Shown here one piece after another: positions 59,243-63,013 of a DNA stretch of 63,013 bases. Position 1 is the stretch's first letter. Each line of letters starts with the position of its first letter. The DNA comes from UBA3478 sp965662045 (lineage in GTDB: Bacteria > Bacteroidota > Bacteroidia > Flavobacteriales > Flavobacteriaceae): the NCBI GenBank assembly GCA_965662045.1, contig CBFIGE010000013.1:1-63013 (forward strand), in the 5' to 3' direction. A program made the position numbers and the translations under genes. Below the pieces are notes generated by a model. The model was not told the origin of the DNA. It worked only from the letters and a program-made list of their open reading frames with translations, and ran no database searches.

Positions 59243-62200
59243 TTATTCTTCTAATCGAATATCTAATCCTAATCCTTTTAATTCATGCATAAGCACGTTA
59301 AATGATTCAGGTAAGCCAGGTTCTGGCATCGTCTCTCCCTTAACGATAGATTCGTATGTTTTCGCTCTACCGATTACATCATCTGATTTAACTGTTAAAA
59401 TTTCTCTAAGCGTCGAAGAGGCACCATAGGCTTCAAGCGCCCACACTTCCATTTCTCCGAATCTCTGACCTCCGAATTGCGCTTTACCTCCTAATGGTTG
59501 TTGCGTAATAAGTGAGTAAGGCCCAATAGATCTAGCATGCATCTTGTCATCGACCATATGTCCTAATTTTAACATATAAATCACACCAACAGTTGCAGGT
59601 TGATCAAAACGCTCTCCTGTTCCACCGTCATACAAGTAAGTGTGTCCGTATTGGGGAACACCTGCTTTTTCGGTGATTTCATTGATTTGTGCAAGAGTAG
59701 CACCATCAAAAATAGGCGTAGCGTATTTTTCACCTAATTTCTGACCAGCCCAACCTAAAACGGTTTCATAAATCTGACCAATATTCATACGAGAAGGTAC
59801 ACCTAATGGATTTAAAACAATATCAACTGGTGTTCCATCTTCTAAGAATGGCATGTCAGCGTCGCGGACTATTCGAGCAACAATACCCTTGTTTCCGTGC
59901 CTACCTGCCATTTTATCTCCAACCTTGAGTTTTCTCTTTTTAGCGATGTAAACTTTAGCTAACTTCATAATTCCAGCTGGAAGTTCATCACCTACAGAAA
60001 TGGTAAACTTATCTCTTCTCAAGTTACCTTGCATGTCATTGAGCTTGATCTTGTAATTGTGAAGAAGATCATTGACCATTGCATTAATCTTGTCGTCAGC
60101 AGTCCACGCACTGCTGAGTAAGTGAGCAAAATCATCTACTGCGTTGAGCATTTTCTGATTGAATTTCTTTCCTTTCGGTAAAACTTCTTCACCAAGATCG
60201 TTGCTTATACCTTGAGATGTTTTTCCATTAACCAAAGTGTTCAGTTTTTCAACCAAAACCTCCTTGAGTTTTTGGAATTTTACTTCGTATTCTATTTCTA
60301 ATGACTCAATAGCCTGTTTTTCTTCAGATCGCTTTCTTTTGTCTTTAATAGATCTCGAGAATAATTTTTTGTCGATAACTACACCTCTTAGTGATGGAGA
60401 AGCCTTTAAAGAAGCGTCTTTTACATCTCCCGCTTTGTCACCGAAAATAGCTCTTAAGAGTTTTTCCTCAGGTGTAGGATCTGATTCGCCTTTTGGAGTA
60501 ATCTTACCTATAAGGATGTCTCCAGGTTTTACTTCTGCTCCAATTCGAATCATACCGTTCTCATCCAATTCACGAGTAGCTTCTTCGGATACGTTAGGAA
60601 TGTCGTTGGTTAATTCTTCAGCACCCAATTTAGTATCTCGAACTTCAAGTGAATATTCATCTACGTGAATTGAAGTAAATAAGTCTTCACGAACGACCTT
60701 TTCAGAAATCACAATCGCATCTTCGAAGTTATAACCCTTCCATGGCATAAAGGCTACCTTAAGGTTTCTACCTAATGCTAGCTCACCGTTTTCTGTTGCA
60801 TATCCTTGACACAGCACTTGACCTTTGGTCACCTTATCACCCTTTTGAACAATAGGTTTAAGGTTGATCGAAGTACCTTGGTTGGTTTTTCTGAATTTAA
60901 TCAGGTCATAAACTTTTTTATCTTCGTCAAAACTTACAAGCTTCTCTTCGTCCGTGCGATGGTACTGAATTACAATACGCTCTGCATCAACATAGTCAAC
61001 GATTCCAGAATCTTCAGCATTTATCAAAACTCTAGAGTCTTTTGCAACTTGTTTCTCTAATCCTGTCCCGACAATTGGTGAATCTGTTCGCATTAATGGT
61101 ACAGCCTGGCGCATCATGTTTGATCCCATCAAAGCTCTATTCGCATCATCATGCTCCAAAAATGGGATAAGAGATGCAGAAACAGAGGCAATCTGGTTCG
61201 GCGCGACATCAGTATAATTAATCTCATCAGGACTCACTAAAGGAAAATCTCCCTCTTGTCTTGCAATCACTTTATCTTCAGTAATTTTTCCTTTATTATC
61301 CAAAGGAATATTTGCCTGTGCGATTTTCATACCTTCTTCTTCTTCCGCACTCATGTACTGGAAGTTTTTGGTATCTACTACTCCTTTATCAACTTTGCGA
61401 TATGGCGTTTCTAAGAATCCCATACTGTTTACCTTCGAGAAAACAGATAATGAAGATATCAATCCAATATTAGGACCTTCAGGTGTTTCAATTGGACACA
61501 ATCTACCATAGTGCGTATAGTGTACGTCTCGAACTTCGAAACCTGCACGTTCGCGAGAAAGACCCCCAGGACCTAAAGCAGATAAACGTCGCTTGTGCGT
61601 AATCTCCGCTAATGGATTAGTCTGGTCCATAAATTGAGACAATTGGTTCGTCCCAAAGAAAGAGTTGATAACAGACGATAATGTTTTTGCGTTGATCAAA
61701 TCAATCGGAGTAAAAACTTCATTGTCACGAACATTCATTCGCTCTCTAATAGTTCTCGCCATACGAGCTAGTCCTACTCCAAATTGCTGTGAAAGCTGCT
61801 CTCCCACAGTTCTAACTCTTCTGTTTGACAAGTGATCAATATCATCTATTTCCTCTTTCGAATTGATCAATTCTATGAGGTACTTTATTATGGTTATGAT
61901 ATCTTCTTTGGTAAGTACTTGCTTATCCATTCCAATATCTAAACCTAATTTTTTATTCATTCGGTAACGACCTACTTCACCTAAATTATAACGTTGATCA
62001 GAGAAAAATAATTTATCTATGATTCCACGAGCCGTTTCTTCGTCTGGTGGTTCTGCATTTCTCAGTTGACGATATATGTGTTCAACTGCCTCTTTCTCTG
62101 TATTTGTCGGGTCTTTTTGAAGTGTATTGTGAATAATCGCGTATTCAGATTGCGTATTATTTTCTTTGTGCAATAAGATTGACTTTACGTCTGCCTCGAT

Positions 62201-63013
62201 AATTTCTTCAATGTGTTCTTTTTCAAGAACTGTATCTCTATCAAGGATGATCTCATTACGCTCAATTGATACCACTTCACCAGTATCTTCATCAACGAAA
62301 TCCTCATGCCAAGTATTTAAGACTCTAGCCGCTAGTTTACGTCCTAATACTTTTTTTAGTCCGGATTTAGATACTTTAACCTCTTCTGAAAGATCAAAAA
62401 TTTCAAGAATATCTTTGTCTCTCTCGTAACCGATTGCTCTAAAGAGCGTGGTTACAGGTAATTTCTTCTTACGATCGATGTATGCGTACATCACACCATT
62501 GATATCCGTAGCAAATTCAATCCACGATCCTTTGAAAGGAATAACTCTTGCCGAATACAATTTGGTTCCGTTGGCATGAAATGACTGACCAAAGAAGACT
62601 CCAGGTGAACGGTGTAACTGAGAAACAACTACACGTTCTGCTCCATTGATTACAAATGTCCCTGACGGAGTCATGTAAGGCATAGTACCTAAATAAACGT
62701 CTTGAACAATTGTCTCAAAATCTTCGTGCTCTGGGTCTGTGCAATACAGTTTTAATCTCGCTTTTAATGGAACGCTATAGGTAAGACCTCTTTCTATACA
62801 TTCTTGAATTGTATATCTAGGCGGATCTATAAAGTAATCCAAAAACTCTAAAACGAATTGATTTCTGGTATCAGTGATGGGAAAGTTTTCCATGAAAGTA
62901 TTGTATAAACCTTCATTTCCTCTTTCGTCCGATTTAGTTTCTAACTGGAAAAAATCTTGAAAGGATTTTACTTGTATGTCCAACAAGTCTGGATAATCGG
63001 GGGTGTGCTTTGA
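59243..63013 (-). CDS. rpoB: DNA-directed RNA polymerase subunit beta, 5' part missing
   Basis: The frame is open to the window edge, where it reads SKHTPDYPDLLDIQVKSFQD, so only the first few residues lie outside; about 1257 codons are inside. Landmarks include GTFVINGAERVVVSQLHRSPGV (in part GAERVVVSQLHRSPG), SQFMDQTNPLAEITHKRRLSALGPGG in the rifampicin-binding region (in part FMDQTNPLAEITHKRRLS), and GRHGNKGIVA. The residues at the usual rifampicin-contact positions look wild type. Confidence 0.98.
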   Translation of the reverse strand, partial: SKHTPDYPDLLDIQVKSFQDFFQLETKSDERGNEGLYNTFMENFPITDTRNQFVLEFLDYFIDPPRYTIQECIERGLTYSVPLKARLKLYCTDPEHEDFETIVQDVYLGTMPYMTPSGTFVINGAERVVVSQLHRSPGVFFGQSFHANGTKLYSARVIPFKGSWIEFATDINGVMYAYIDRKKKLPVTTLFRAIGYERDKDILEIFDLSEEVKVSKSGLKKVLGRKLAARVLNTWHEDFVDEDTGEVVSIERNEIILDRDTVLEKEHIEEIIEADVKSILLHKENNTQSEYAIIHNTLQKDPTNTEKEAVEHIYRQLRNAEPPDEETARGIIDKLFFSDQRYNLGEVGRYRMNKKLGLDIGMDKQVLTKEDIITIIKYLIELINSKEEIDDIDHLSNRRVRTVGEQLSQQFGVGLARMARTIRERMNVRDNEVFTPIDLINAKTLSSVINSFFGTNQLSQFMDQTNPLAEITHKRRLSALGPGGLSRERAGFEVRDVHYTHYGRLCPIETPEGPNIGLISSLSVFSKVNSMGFLETPYRKVDKGVVDTKNFQYMSAEEEEGMKIAQANIPLDNKGKITEDKVIARQEGDFPLVSPDEINYTDVAPNQIASVSASLIPFLEHDDANRALMGSNMMRQAVPLMRTDSPIVGTGLEKQVAKDSRVLINAEDSGIVDYVDAERIVIQYHRTDEEKLVSFDEDKKVYDLIKFRKTNQGTSINLKPIVQKGDKVTKGQVLCQGYATENGELALGRNLKVAFMPWKGYNFEDAIVISEKVVREDLFTSIHVDEYSLEVRDTKLGAEELTNDIPNVSEEATRELDENGMIRIGAEVKPGDILIGKITPKGESDPTPEEKLLRAIFGDKAGDVKDASLKASPSLRGVVIDKKLFSRSIKDKRKRSEEKQAIESLEIEYEVKFQKLKEVLVEKLNTLVNGKTSQGISNDLGEEVLPKGKKFNQKMLNAVDDFAHLLSSAWTADDKINAMVNDLLHNYKIKLNDMQGNLRRDKFTISVGDELPAGIMKLAKVYIAKKRKLKVGDKMAGRHGNKGIVARIVRDADMPFLEDGTPVDIVLNPLGVPSRMNIGQIYETVLGWAGQKLGEKYATPIFDGATLAQINEITEKAGVPQYGHTYLYDGGTGERFDQPATVGVIYMLKLGHMVDDKMHARSIGPYSLITQQPLGGKAQFGGQRFGEMEVWALEAYGASSTLREILTVKSDDVIGRAKTYESIVKGETMPEPGLPESFNVLMHELKGLGLDIRLEE

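Noticed and set aside
55000..63000. Many open frames of 60-140 codons on the plus strand opposite rpoC and rpoB, and similar ones opposite acnA and dnaB
   Set aside because: They are codon shadows of highly biased core genes, with no promoter or family resemblance.
1..63013. CRISPR arrays, insertion sequences, toxin-antitoxin pairs, defence systems, prophage genes
   Set aside because: Looked for repeats, transposase and other marker families; none seen.

Overview
The window is a chromosomal segment of a low-GC, pigmented Bacteroidota bacterium, most probably a marine member of the Flavobacteriales. This rests on protein family types and gene orders (split transketolase, a small DUF4295 gene after rpmG, rpoB-rpoC-DUF3467, infC-rpmI-rplT behind thrS), and on promoters of the Bacteroidota form TTTG-N19-TAnnTTTG, four of which can be read here. 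tRNA genes do not encode CCA. Almost everything is core genome; I see no insertion sequence, prophage, CRISPR array or rRNA.

Layout. 1-3466: thrS-infC-rpmI-rplT, where infC appears to start with ATA, ending in a hairpin terminator. 3480-9045: a HAD phosphatase facing a minus-strand tgt-lptG-accA-dnaB operon. 9085-13945: split transketolase, an outer-membrane barrel, an FKBP-like lipoprotein with calcium-type repeats, hslR, a phosphoribosyltransferase and aroK, followed by a short remnant of an outer-membrane protein gene. 14111-14306: tRNA-Lys and tRNA-Leu, then 615 bases without a firm gene.

14893-21397: a carotenoid operon led by a CarH-like MerR/B12-binding regulator (carH-crtI-crtB-crtZ-crtD-cruF). 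It is met tail to tail by crtA, which sits at the end of an aconitase operon (acnA - thioredoxin-like - crtA). The set fits a monocyclic, 1'-hydroxylated xanthophyll of the saproxanthin/myxol type; a lycopene cyclase and GGPP synthase must lie elsewhere. idi at 52354-52887 supplies the same isoprenoid pool. The conserved Wx9EH and ExHxxG motifs suggest light control through adenosylcobalamin.

24315-36628: periplasmic chaperones, a serine hydrolase lipoprotein, rimO-ftsY, rpmB-rpmG-DUF4295, and a compact recR-E2-exonuclease-FAH-Hpt-cinA operon. 36699-41166: a sodium/solute symporter and the minus-strand unit tetR-aarF-fabH. Ahead of tetR is a short leader with its own promoter, a 14-codon reading frame and three mutually exclusive hairpins ending in a strong terminator. 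This looks like a transcription attenuator and is the most promising unexplained element here.

41502-63013: htpG, a secreted protein divergent from an AraC-alkB-DUF2805 operon, S1/P1 nuclease, SPFH protein, hydrolase, DUF819 membrane protein, small conserved genes, manA-queD-idi, prfC, and DUF3467-rpoC-rpoB, with rpoB cut by the window edge. Nine of eleven convergent gene pairs end within 21 bases of each other or overlap, three of them sharing one TTAA as both stop codons.
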